DNA of 44,171 nt from NCBI GenBank assembly GCA_030841085.1, contig JAVEDP010000010.1:1-44171 (forward strand), given 5' to 3'. Made by a program: the position numbers and the translations under genes. Positions 16,201 to 22,654 of the stretch are shown piece after piece. The DNA comes from Pyrinomonadaceae bacterium (GTDB taxonomy: Bacteria; Acidobacteriota; Blastocatellia; Pyrinomonadales; Pyrinomonadaceae). The first letter of the stretch is position 1, and every line of letters starts with the position of its first letter. The notes beneath the pieces are model-generated. The model had not been told where the DNA came from. It ran no database searches and was given only the letters and a program-made list of their open reading frames with translations.

Positions 16201-16373
16201 CCCGCCACATCCGTAACGGTTACGGTGGCACCGACGATGTTTCCGCCTAGTTCATCCGAAACCACGCCGCGCAAGGTGCCGCGCGCCTGTTGGCCAAACG
16301 CAAGCACGGCCGAGAAAATTACAATTAGTACTGCGCCAAAAGTTGCGCGCAAGAAATTACCGGAGACGTTCAT
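13233..16373 (-). CDS. TonB-dependent receptor, Oar-like, with Gly-rich insert
   Basis: A 1046-residue outer-membrane protein. It has a signal peptide (about 1-28), a carboxypeptidase-regulatory-like domain (about 30-115; GTLRGVVSDELGGNIVGATV), a plug domain (about 130-235; SIREIRINQNPFAAEN) and a beta-barrel to the last residues RFNF, a C-terminal aromatic end typical of BamA substrates. Such receptors take up large substrates with TonB energy in Bacteroidetes and Acidobacteria. Near the C-terminus (about residues 900-1035) are several Gly-rich tracts, one of up to ten consecutive Gly. The substrate is unknown. No ribosome-binding site is obvious before ATG 16373. The DUF5666 gene upstream, 46 bp away, has a similar Gly-rich tract. 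Confidence 0.88.
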   Translation of the reverse strand: MNVSGNFLRATFGAVLIVIFSAVLAFGQQARGTLRGVVSDELGGNIVGATVTVTDVAGVEKTAVTNGEGAYTISGLAPGKYAVKVAAAGFAVSDETTVDIAAGQRQSLDLTLKVTIEEQKVTIAAETPLSTDSTNNANQTLITGKDLDALPDDPDELAAALQALAGPSVGPNGGQIFVDGFSGGRLPPKESIREIRINQNPFAAENDQPSGRIDILTRPGTDKTRGSLSFSFQDESLNSRNPFSARRTPFQARQYGGNLGGPLIKKKASYFLDFERRETDDNELVTATILDSNLNPLQLGFGVVVPRRTLEFSPRVDYQLNTNNTLIMRYRFSHSSIDNNGVGGFSLPERAYTSANTQHQIQLTETAVLNAAMINETRFQFTRQRSESIGDITRPTINVSSSFISGGSQVGMVTNTENRWELTNFLAWQRGTHALKFGGRLRGVSITDSNPNNFGGSFTFAGGLVPALDANNNPIFNQPVFADSLERYRRTLLFSSAPFNLSPLEVRRRGGGASQFNIASGNPEATVSQIDFGVYAQDDWRVRPNLTFSYGVRYENQSNISSNFNFAPRLAMAWSPGAANSTKPPQMVIRAGGGVFYNRFGEGQTLQAHRFNGVNQQQFFVSEVPLYNASGQFVDPAASPLDTFPNVPPAGSLSAITRQITWRVADDLRAPVVYLAGGQVERQLPYRFTLFAGIFSIHIQHVIRARDINAPIPGTNGVRPNGNIGDIYQYESSGRFNQNQLFIGFNNRFSRAITFFSSYVLSKTTNDTDGQGGSLFPANSYDLSGEFGRAAFDVRHRFTFAGTINLPWWQMSLNPFIIASSGRPFNITTGQDTNGDRLFTERPSFAPASTNCSNPPANIVCTAYGNFNLRPAPGEALIPRNLGEGPSFLSINMRISKTWNFGTIHTASAANRTEGQQPGGGRGGGGGGRGGGGGGAGVPQIPGGGGGGGGGGRGGGGGLASIGGPVSGSGGGEAKRYSMQFSLNFQNLLNHVNLSPPVGNLSSPFFGQSLALNGGFGGFGPGGGGGGGGGGGAGNRRVTAQIRFNF

Positions 16374-16419
16374 AATTTAGTGACCCTGTTAATCTGCAAA
16401 CTCTTGATAGATTTTTGAA

Positions 16420-17691
16420 CTACGGCAAACCGATTCCGAACTGAATGCCACTGCCTAACCCGGCCGAGGGATTAGGCGCTGACTGGCCCGCCGCCTGCTG
16501 TCGTGCGGCCATCATGTTGAGTAACGTATCAGCGCCGGAAATAACGCTAATCGCAGTCAGGCGAGTAGGGTCCGCGCCTTTGGTGCTCGACACAATGATC
16601 GTGTCGCCCACTTTGACGTCGGCGATTGAAATCGTCGGCAATCGTTCGAGCATGTCCTGGATGTTCACGCCGCCGCCCCGGCCCATGCCCCCGCCCGCGC
16701 CTGGTCCGCCGCCTGGTCGGCCTCCCTCAGGTGGCCCACCTTGTCCGCCCTGTGGCCGGTTGCCACCCTGACCTGCGGGCGGTTGGCCACCGGCGCCGTT
16801 TCCACCCGGTCCGCCGCGTCCCATCATCGACATCATGCCGCCCATTTCCGCGGCCGATGGAAACCGGCGCAAGACTGCGTCCTGCTTAACAACGATCGTC
16901 AGTGGCTGCTTCGTCTGCAGGTCATTGATTTTTACTTCACCGGTCGCAGCGTCAACAGCCGCAACTGTGCCGGCGACATTTCTGAACGAACCGGTAACAA
17001 CTTTCTCCGGAGTGAAAGACAACCCATCAGCGCTGCGTTCACCGAGCGCGCGGAGTTGATCGCCAACCTTGAGCTCCGCAAATTCCGCTGGCTTAGCATC
17101 CGCAAATTTGATCGAGTCAGGAGCGTAACGGCGCATTTCCACTTTATCTGAAACTGGAATAACAACTGATTGCTGCCCCGTCAGCGATCGGCTCGAGATA
17201 GTTATCTCTTTGGTTTCCGGTTTGACGGCAGTGATGATGCCCAGCAAGCCGCGCCGCTTCCATTCCGCGCGTTCGGCGTCTTGTTTCTTGGCGATGTCCG
17301 CCTTGTTCATCACGATTAGCGCTCGGGCCGGAATCGTCTTTTGATCGTCGGAAACTTTGCCGCGCGCCCAAACGCGATCACCTTCGCCGACATCGGTAAA
17401 GGCGATCTTCGCGGCGTTGGTCAAGGTCTTTTCGCCCGGTGCCAGGCGCATGTAGACGGTCGCGTCGTTTAGCGCCACAGTCACGAGCGAACCGGCGTCG
17501 GTCTTGATGATTAACTGGTGGCCCGCAGCGTCAATCACCTTGACTTCACCAATGGCGCCGTTAGGTGTTATGGCCGCGTCGCCGGCGTGTTGCGCGGCGG
17601 CTCCAGGGGCAGCGGTGGCCTGCGCGTTAGCCGCGGGACCGGCGATCACTAACAGCTGTATCAGCGCGAATGCGATAAAAAGCGCCTTCAT
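16420..17691 (-). CDS. Exported DUF5666-type protein with Gly-rich insert
   Basis: A 423-residue protein with a signal peptide (about 1-24). At least three repeated small beta modules follow, each with a VKVIDAAGHQLIIKT- or GTVAAVDAATGEVKI-like opening, as in DUF5666 (an OB-like fold). The modules lie at about 45-130, 150-230 and 238-275, with a last one at about 355-395. Between 285 and 345 lies a Gly/Pro/Gln-rich tract (RGGPGGNGAGG, GGQGGPPEGGRPGGGPG). Function is unknown. GGAGGAG just before ATG 17691 makes the start certain. It is probably co-transcribed with the TonB-dependent receptor 46 bp downstream, so the two may work together at the outer membrane; this is inference. Confidence 0.75.
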   Translation of the reverse strand: MKALFIAFALIQLLVIAGPAANAQATAAPGAAAQHAGDAAITPNGAIGEVKVIDAAGHQLIIKTDAGSLVTVALNDATVYMRLAPGEKTLTNAAKIAFTDVGEGDRVWARGKVSDDQKTIPARALIVMNKADIAKKQDAERAEWKRRGLLGIITAVKPETKEITISSRSLTGQQSVVIPVSDKVEMRRYAPDSIKFADAKPAEFAELKVGDQLRALGERSADGLSFTPEKVVTGSFRNVAGTVAAVDAATGEVKINDLQTKQPLTIVVKQDAVLRRFPSAAEMGGMMSMMGRGGPGGNGAGGQPPAGQGGNRPQGGQGGPPEGGRPGGGPGAGGGMGRGGGVNIQDMLERLPTISIADVKVGDTIIVSSTKGADPTRLTAISVISGADTLLNMMAARQQAAGQSAPNPSAGLGSGIQFGIGLP

Positions 17692-17982
17692 TACTCCTCC
17701 AGATTTTCTATGAGAACACCGCGATTGATTACTTCGAACGAAAAGCCAGGAGATCGGGGACTTAAGACTCGCGCTAGTCCCAGTGTGTTACGCACAAAAC
17801 CAGACGATTGTTCTAGTTATGTTCCCGCTTATGTTCCCTCGATCGCCGCTCGAACTTACGGCACAATGACCCACCTCAATCACGCTTGGTGTTCGAAAAA
17901 GTTGCACAAATCCCACCGCTCGGCCAAATGGGAAAACTTTTGATGCGCGAAGCCCCGGATTCGTTGATATTTTTTCGTATCA
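17692..17982. other. Intergenic region upstream of the DUF5666 gene
   Basis: No gene seen. It should contain the promoter of the DUF5666-TonB receptor operon, but no convincing boxes were found. Confidence 0.35.
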
Positions 17983-18101
17983 AGTGGCATAGACTTTAGT
18001 CTGTGCCTTTTGGGGGGACACTGACTTTTTAGTCTTTTTGCGGGACATTGACTCTTAGTCTTTGTTCCCCGGAAAGGCACAGACTAAAGTCTATGCCACT
18101 A
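17983..18101. repeat. Compound palindromic element (CATAGACT family)
   Basis: Outer arms AGTGGCATAGACTTTAGTCT (17983) and AGACTAAAGTCTATGCCACT (to 18100) are perfect complements. Between them lie two degenerate inner copies, GACACTGACTTTTTAGTC and GACATTGACTCTTAGTC. The element is about twice as long as its relatives. Its right end contains the TAG stop codon of the next gene. Confidence 0.88.
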
Positions 18102-19046
18102 ACCGTTTACTTTACGACTGAAGCCGACTTTGTAGCGCGCGGTGAGAGCCAAGCCAAGGCTGGTAACCAGAATCAGGGTAACGATGAAAGGCCAAATGTA
18201 AGGCAGCGAAGAAAGAGTGATCCAAAAGACAGTGCCGGCCAGCAGCGCTACTGCCTCGGAATTTTTGCCAAGTCTGAGAAACTTTCGTTGCAACCAACGG
18301 CCGGTGGCGGCGTAAATCATGACGCGCCCGAAAAGAGCCGCAATCAATATCAACAACAACGCCATCAATCCGACGAGCGCACTGACGGGCGCCGGCAGGT
18401 AGCGCAGCGCCGACGGCACGCCAATTCCGATTACAACGGCGCCAATGAACCCGATCAGCGCAACTCGCAGACTGGTAAGTTGCAGGCGCGCGATGCCGCG
18501 ACTGATAGTTCCCGGCATGGCTGCCGTCAGGGCGAGCGACACGATGAACCAGAAGAGCACAGCCAGCAGACGAAAACCGACATAGGTAGCCGACCACTTT
18601 GGCGCCAGCAGGTCTTTCGGGTTGCGCATTATGTTTCGCAGTTCCTGTTCGTAGCCGGCGTACATGATTGTCATCGCTTGTGGATTCCGATTGGGGATCT
18701 GATCGGCATGTTGATATGCGCCACCCACGACCATTACGTCACCGCCGATGCGCCCACCTTCCAGCAGGATCACTGAGCCGCCGATCGCCGCCACGTCTTG
18801 TTCCACCACCCCGCGAACAATTACATCGCCACCCAAAGCAATCGCGCCCTTTTTTACCGTACCGTTTATTTGCAATGAATGTCCGACTGCGTAAACGTCC
18901 GTGTCCGATATCCCCTCAACAATGTAAGGAGAGTCCGTAGGCTGAGGCAGTGGCGGACTTTGGGCGCGAGCGCCATCTTGCATGCACGCAACGGCAACGA
19001 GTAATAAACAGAAATGCGAAAACATTCTGGACATTATTCTGAACAT
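18099..19046 (-). CDS. Bactofilin-like domain fused to a membrane domain
   Basis: A 316-residue protein. After a signal peptide or anchor (about 1-29) comes a short beta-helical stretch (about 38-105; GHSLQINGTVKKGAIALGG, IGGSVILLEGGRIGGDVMV) of the polymer-forming (bactofilin-like) type. Next are about four membrane segments between residues 160 and 300, with SRGIARLQLTSLRVALIG typical of such proteins. The role is unknown. I use ATG 19046, which best fits the signal peptide; ATGs at 19109 and 19034 are also possible. The gene follows the anti-sigma gene closely and is likely in the same operon. Its TAG stop is inside the compound palindromic element. Confidence 0.7.
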   Translation of the reverse strand: MFRIMSRMFSHFCLLLVAVACMQDGARAQSPPLPQPTDSPYIVEGISDTDVYAVGHSLQINGTVKKGAIALGGDVIVRGVVEQDVAAIGGSVILLEGGRIGGDVMVVGGAYQHADQIPNRNPQAMTIMYAGYEQELRNIMRNPKDLLAPKWSATYVGFRLLAVLFWFIVSLALTAAMPGTISRGIARLQLTSLRVALIGFIGAVVIGIGVPSALRYLPAPVSALVGLMALLLILIAALFGRVMIYAATGRWLQRKFLRLGKNSEAVALLAGTVFWITLSSLPYIWPFIVTLILVTSLGLALTARYKVGFSRKVNG

Positions 19047-19120
19047 TGACAGATCGACGCCGCTGAAAAAAACCGAGGCATTACCCGTTGATAATTTTGG
19101 CAGGTGCATGCGAACCGCGC

Positions 19121-19699
19121 TTAGTCGAGCACGCGAGTTCGGTGGTAGCGTGATATCAAAAGCGTGAGGAGGCCAATAGCAAAAGCAAACAGGAGTAGAG
19201 CCATTAAATCAGCCAGGCCGGCATCGCCAACAAGGCTGCGTCGGAAGACGCGCGCGAGCACTGAGAACCCGGCCATCGCATCGTAAATGGTTTTTCCGAA
19301 CAGACTGATTATTCCGAATATGGCTTTAAAGAATGATTGGATACTGGCAAAGACCGCGCGGCTTGAGGCGACTCCTAAAAAAGCAAACGCAACCAACCCA
19401 AGAATCAAGCAGTAGCGCAGCGCTTTACGATGTTCCGCGCGATCGCGCACGCCACGCATGTCGTTCTCAGCGTGTACGGCGACAACTCTTGCAAAGTCGG
19501 AAGGCACTTCCAGATCGAAACGGCCGGCAAGCGCAGTATCGAGTTCGCGCATGAACGTTCGCTGCGCACGCAACCCCCCGGCACAGGAATCACAAACGCG
19601 CACGTGCTGTTCAAACGCCAAACGGCGCGCCGGTTCCAGCTCGTCGTCCACAAACGCGGCGATCTGGTCACTCTCACAAATATTATTTTCGCTAGTCAT
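19121..19699 (-). CDS. Zinc-finger anti-sigma factor
   Basis: A 192-residue protein with an N-terminal anti-sigma zinc-binding domain (about 8-45). The HxxxCxxC motif is visible in QHVRVCDSCAGG (H32, C36, C39). The C-terminal part has two hydrophobic segments (about 90-115 and 165-185), making it a membrane-anchored inhibitor of the neighbouring sigma factor. It starts at ATG 19699, 10 bp after the sigma stop; GGAG of its ribosome-binding region overlaps the end of the sigma gene, suggesting coupled translation. The signal that releases the sigma factor is not evident. Confidence 0.88.
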   Translation of the reverse strand: MTSENNICESDQIAAFVDDELEPARRLAFEQHVRVCDSCAGGLRAQRTFMRELDTALAGRFDLEVPSDFARVVAVHAENDMRGVRDRAEHRKALRYCLILGLVAFAFLGVASSRAVFASIQSFFKAIFGIISLFGKTIYDAMAGFSVLARVFRRSLVGDAGLADLMALLLFAFAIGLLTLLISRYHRTRVLD

Positions 19700-19709
19700 C
19701 TAGTGAAAG

Positions 19710-20318
19710 CTAAACTCCATTAATGCCGCGCAGCAAAAATTGCTGACGCATCATCTCGCGCGCGCGAAACAGCCGGTTCTTAACGGTGCCCAGCGGCAAC
19801 CCGGTCACTTCGACTATCTCTTCGTAAGTAAGATCCTGCGAATGGCGCAAAACGATAAGCTCGCGATAGGCGGTCGGCAACATTCGCACGACTGCTTCAA
19901 TCTCGATCCGGCGCTCTTCACGTTCACTTTGCTGCTCGGGACTGAGGCCCTTACTTTCGATTGCCAGTTGCTGCGGCTCGCTTTCAGTGCCGCCGTTGAT
20001 CGAACGTTCGCGCCCGGCGTGGCGGCGCAGATGATCGATCGCAGCGTTGTGGGCAATCTTGTAAATCCAGGTGGAAAACTTAAACTCCGGCCGGTAACGC
20101 GAAAGCGAAGCATAAATCTTGATAAAGATTTCCTGCGTCAAATCAAGCGCAATGTCATAGTCTCCGACCATGCGGTAGACGTACGCGGAGATTGGTCGTT
20201 GATAACGGCGGACGAGTTCTTCGAAACCGCCCTCGAGACCTTGCGCCGCGGTTGCGACCAGTTCGCGGTCGGCGGCGCTGCTCAAACTAAACAGATTGGG
20301 TGATGCTGACATACTCAT
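19710..20318 (-). CDS. ECF-type RNA polymerase sigma factor
   Basis: A 202-residue sigma-70 family factor. Region 2 spans about 32-100 (FEELVRRYQRPISAYVYRMV and FSTWIYKIAHNAAIDHLRR). Region 4 spans about 142-195 (LPTAYRELIVLRHSQDLTY and GLPLGTVKNRLFRAREMM). The linker is long and rich in Glu, Ser and Gln. It lacks region 3, as ECF factors do. It forms an operon with the anti-sigma factor. Whether it controls the secretion operon that ends just upstream is untested. Confidence 0.95.
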   Translation of the reverse strand: MSMSASPNLFSLSSAADRELVATAAQGLEGGFEELVRRYQRPISAYVYRMVGDYDIALDLTQEIFIKIYASLSRYRPEFKFSTWIYKIAHNAAIDHLRRHAGRERSINGGTESEPQQLAIESKGLSPEQQSEREERRIEIEAVVRMLPTAYRELIVLRHSQDLTYEEIVEVTGLPLGTVKNRLFRAREMMRQQFLLRGINGV

Positions 20319-20367
20319 TATGCGAAGGTATTACGTCGGGAAAATCAAAGATGTTTCAGGCCCATTG

Positions 20368-20391
20368 TAAAGCAAACTGTTAGTTTGCGGT
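20368..20391. repeat. Half copy of the AAACTGTTAGTTTGC element
   Basis: TAAAGCAAACTGTTAGTTTG, followed by CGG. Itself a short palindrome (CAAACTGTTAGTTTG). The full inverted element is seen at 33381, 41330 and 42592. It lies between the end of the PilM-like gene and the sigma-factor gene; CAACTTCAAGG at about 20406 also belongs to this family's inner part. Confidence 0.75.
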
Positions 20392-20440
20392 GGCTGGTCA
20401 TCACCCAACTTCAAGGTCCCAACCGAGGGGTAACAAGGAG

Positions 20441-21388
20441 TTACCGCCAGGACAACGTCGCCAGCCCGGCCGGTGCGGCAATGGCGTCAAAGTTTAGCTC
20501 TCGCGTCGAAAGTTGTAACCCAAGGTCCTCGGCTTCCAGCGGTCGCAGATCCACGCCGAGCGTGTCGCGAACGATGGTGGTAATCCGTTCCTTGCTGATT
20601 GCATCGCCAACAACCAAAAGTCTGCTAAGCAGGCTCGCCCCAAGTTCACCCTCGCCCGATCGCTTATCGCGATAAAAGAGAAGCAAGCGATACAGCTCGT
20701 CTTCACATTCATGGGGCTCACAGATGACGGTGCGGATTATCAACGGTTGCTTGCCGCGAAAAACTACCGCGGTAAAACCCGTACCCGAAGAACTGAGTAA
20801 CAGCGCGTCGTCTCTTGAGCCGTTCAAAGTAAGCCATTGACCTTCTGCGACGTGGCGCGGCAGGACCAGACCAGCGCGCCAACCTAGCATATGCAGAACG
20901 CTCTCGTACTCAGCGAGCACTGCCGAACGCGTGCCTACCAGCAAATACCGAGCACGTCCCTGGGCGTCCGGCGGCAGGCGTTCGCGAGATAACGATAGCT
21001 CGTCAAGCGGTGCGCCGAATCCGCGCTCAGCTTTCCAGGTGAGCACTTCCTCGAGCTCCGCATGCGAACCGGGATTTGACTCCAACGTCATGATCAGGCT
21101 GCGGCTGGATGCGTCGGGCAAACTTGCCGACCAACGCTTGCGTTGCAACAGACCGGCGCTGGCAGCGAGGTCGTTGAGCGCTGCGGCCAGTTCGCCGGGA
21201 TCCGAAATGTTTGTTTCATCAAAGCTGGGACGAATCAAAGATTCGGGCAACGAGACTGTGGCCGCGCGCTTAAGACTAGTCGCGCTCTTGCCGCGCTCGA
21301 GTTGGACCATGGTAAGCAGGCCCTTTTCAAATCCGATCGCGTTGGCCGGATACCAGGGGTGAATTAGTTTAGCTAGAGGATTGGCCAT
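20441..21388 (-). CDS. PilM/GspL-like actin-fold protein of the secretion operon
   Basis: A 315-residue protein with the pattern of PilM-like proteins: an N-terminal strand ANAIGFEKGLLTMVQLERGK, a central region (LSREELPP-like LSLSRERLPPDAQGRARYLL) and the LLLSSSGTGFTAVVFRGKQP strand pair. PilM is the cytoplasmic actin-fold partner of PilN/PilO; GspL combines both in type II secretion. No PilN or PilO gene follows here. The frame is open to 21409, but the extra residues MAIGNDR come from the foldback repeat, so I prefer ATG 21388. No ribosome-binding site is visible because the repeat arm lies directly upstream. Confidence 0.7.
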   Translation of the reverse strand: MANPLAKLIHPWYPANAIGFEKGLLTMVQLERGKSATSLKRAATVSLPESLIRPSFDETNISDPGELAAALNDLAASAGLLQRKRWSASLPDASSRSLIMTLESNPGSHAELEEVLTWKAERGFGAPLDELSLSRERLPPDAQGRARYLLVGTRSAVLAEYESVLHMLGWRAGLVLPRHVAEGQWLTLNGSRDDALLLSSSGTGFTAVVFRGKQPLIIRTVICEPHECEDELYRLLLFYRDKRSGEGELGASLLSRLLVVGDAISKERITTIVRDTLGVDLRPLEAEDLGLQLSTRELNFDAIAAPAGLATLSWR

Positions 21389-21390
21389 TC

Positions 21391-21515
21391 TGTCATTTCC
21401 GATTGCCAATTGCCGATTTCCAATTACTTCTAACGCCCATTGCCGATTGCTTCTACCGTCCGCATGTCCCTAGTGCGCCAATCGGCAATTGGCAATTGGA
21501 AATCGGCAATGACAG
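21391..21515. repeat. Heptamer foldback, CCGATTG/CCAATTG units
   Basis: The left arm at 21391-21427 reads TGTCATTTCCGATTG, CCAATTG, CCGATTT, CCAATTA. The right arm at 21478-21515 is its near-perfect complement, ending CGGCAATGACA. Loop about 50 bp. It fills the whole gap between the pseudopilin stop and the PilM-like start, ending two bases before that ATG. Confidence 0.92.
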
Positions 21516-21998
21516 TCACCATTCACTGTACGGCGTGCCTTCCGACGAAACATCGCTCGAGGCGCTGTGCACGTCGGTTACGCCCTGCTCGCCTGAGCCC
21601 GAGTTAGGATCGTCGCCTGTGGTTACCGTCCAATCGGCTTGTCCGGTAATTGGATCTTTCGGCAACTCGCGCATGTAACCGGCGCTTACCAACTCGTCCA
21701 GCGATTGCGGCATTTTCTGCTTATCCGCGGCGTATTGATCGATCAGGCTGCGCAATTTGGAAAGATCGTCCCGCAGCACAGCTTCGCGAGTCGCAAGAAT
21801 CGTCTTTTGATATTGCGGCAAAGCGATGGCCGCCAAAATGATGATGACCGTAATAACAATCATCAGCTCGAGCAGCGTAAAACCGCGCGAACCAGTGCGC
21901 AGTGGGCAGTGTGCAGTGGGCAGCAAAGAAGTTCTACGCTTTTTACCAAACGCCGCACACTGCCCACTGCCCACTGCCCACTGTCTCTTACCAGTCAT
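21516..21998 (-). CDS. Type II secretion/type IV pilus pseudopilin (GspG-like) with repeat-derived leader
   Basis: The mature protein starts FTLLELMIVITVIIILAAIA, with Glu at position +5 and a prepilin peptidase site SRG/F. The C-terminal region contains LPKDPITGQADW and ends YSEW. ATG 21998 follows GGAGAG at good spacing and overlaps the end of the preceding pilin gene by 11 bp; an ATG at 22013 overlaps that ribosome-binding site and is less likely. The leader before the cleavage site is about 39 residues instead of the usual 6-15, because a heptamer foldback (21894-21983) is read in frame as QWAVGSGQ and PTAHCPLRTG. The gene is a paralogue of the preceding pilin (shared DPITG-x-A-x-W and terminal -W). 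Confidence 0.85.
   Translation of the reverse strand: MTGKRQWAVGSGQCAAFGKKRRTSLLPTAHCPLRTGSRGFTLLELMIVITVIIILAAIALPQYQKTILATREAVLRDDLSKLRSLIDQYAADKQKMPQSLDELVSAGYMRELPKDPITGQADWTVTTGDDPNSGSGEQGVTDVHSASSDVSSEGTPYSEW
21894..21983. repeat. Heptamer foldback inside the prepilin leader, CAGTGGG units
   Basis: The left arm is GTGCGCAGTGGGCAGTGTGC followed by AGTGGGCAGC (21896-21924). The right arm (21955-21983) is GCACACTGCCCACTGCCCAC followed by TGCCCACTG. Loop about 30 bp. The heptamer is CAGTGGG. Both arms lie within codons of the pseudopilin gene and keep its frame open. Confidence 0.92.
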
Positions 21999-22539
21999 TG
22001 TATTTCTCTCCATTCATCGCCGTGTCTGACGACTTCGAGCGCACATCGAAAACATTTTCGCCGCCCCAGGAGCTTGAATCCGCGCCGTCATAACATGAGC
22101 GCAAGTCCCATTCAGCTTTGCCTGTAATTGGATCGATGGGAATGCTGCGCAAGTAGACCTTCTTCTTCGTCGACAATTGCTGTCCGGGAATTCCCGGCGG
22201 CATGCGTTGAACAACATTGACACCGCTCACCAGCGTTTCCAAATCGGGTGGGTAACGATCGGGATTATCAACTCCAAAAATTGTGGCATCGGAAATAACA
22301 ACTTTGCTTCGCGGGTCAACATAAGGAACTTGCTGGACACCCGGCATGTTAACCGTGTCGCGATGAAACTCATCGATGGCGGTTCGCATCTCACGCAATG
22401 CGTCTCGTAACTGCTGTTCCTTTTGCCGCCTGACGGAAACCTTGACCAGCGGAATGACGCCCATGGTCATTATCGTCAGCACGGTAATCGTGATAACGAG
22501 TTCGATTAAGGTGAAACCGCCCTGTCGCTTATTAAGCAT
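21988..22539 (-). CDS. Type II secretion/type IV pilus pseudopilin
   Basis: A 183-residue prepilin with a normal short leader MLNKRQGG, then FTLIELVITITVLTIMTMGV with Glu at +5. The helix continues to about residue 60 (QQLRDALREMRTAIDEFHRD). The globular part carries YLRSIPIDPITGKAEWDLR and ends YNDW. ATG 22539 is the likely start (a GTG precedes it directly). The stop overlaps the start of the next pilin gene, indicating coupled translation. Such pseudopilins form the piston of type II secretion or minor pilins of type IV pili; the cargo is unknown. Confidence 0.88.
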   Translation of the reverse strand: MLNKRQGGFTLIELVITITVLTIMTMGVIPLVKVSVRRQKEQQLRDALREMRTAIDEFHRDTVNMPGVQQVPYVDPRSKVVISDATIFGVDNPDRYPPDLETLVSGVNVVQRMPPGIPGQQLSTKKKVYLRSIPIDPITGKAEWDLRSCYDGADSSSWGGENVFDVRSKSSDTAMNGEKYNDW

Positions 22540-22654
22540 CACGTTTGAAACCTAAATGGCTACGCGGCGACCGGAAAGCGGTACTTGCCTTCATCTCGTC
22601 GCCGCGTATTGAATTGCTCAGACCTTGCACTGCGTGCTTTAGCTCACGTCTTAA

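Noticed and set aside
17710-17943. 77-residue rightward frame upstream of the DUF5666 gene
   Set aside because: No ribosome-binding site and no protein-like features; sits in the promoter region of the operon reading the other way.
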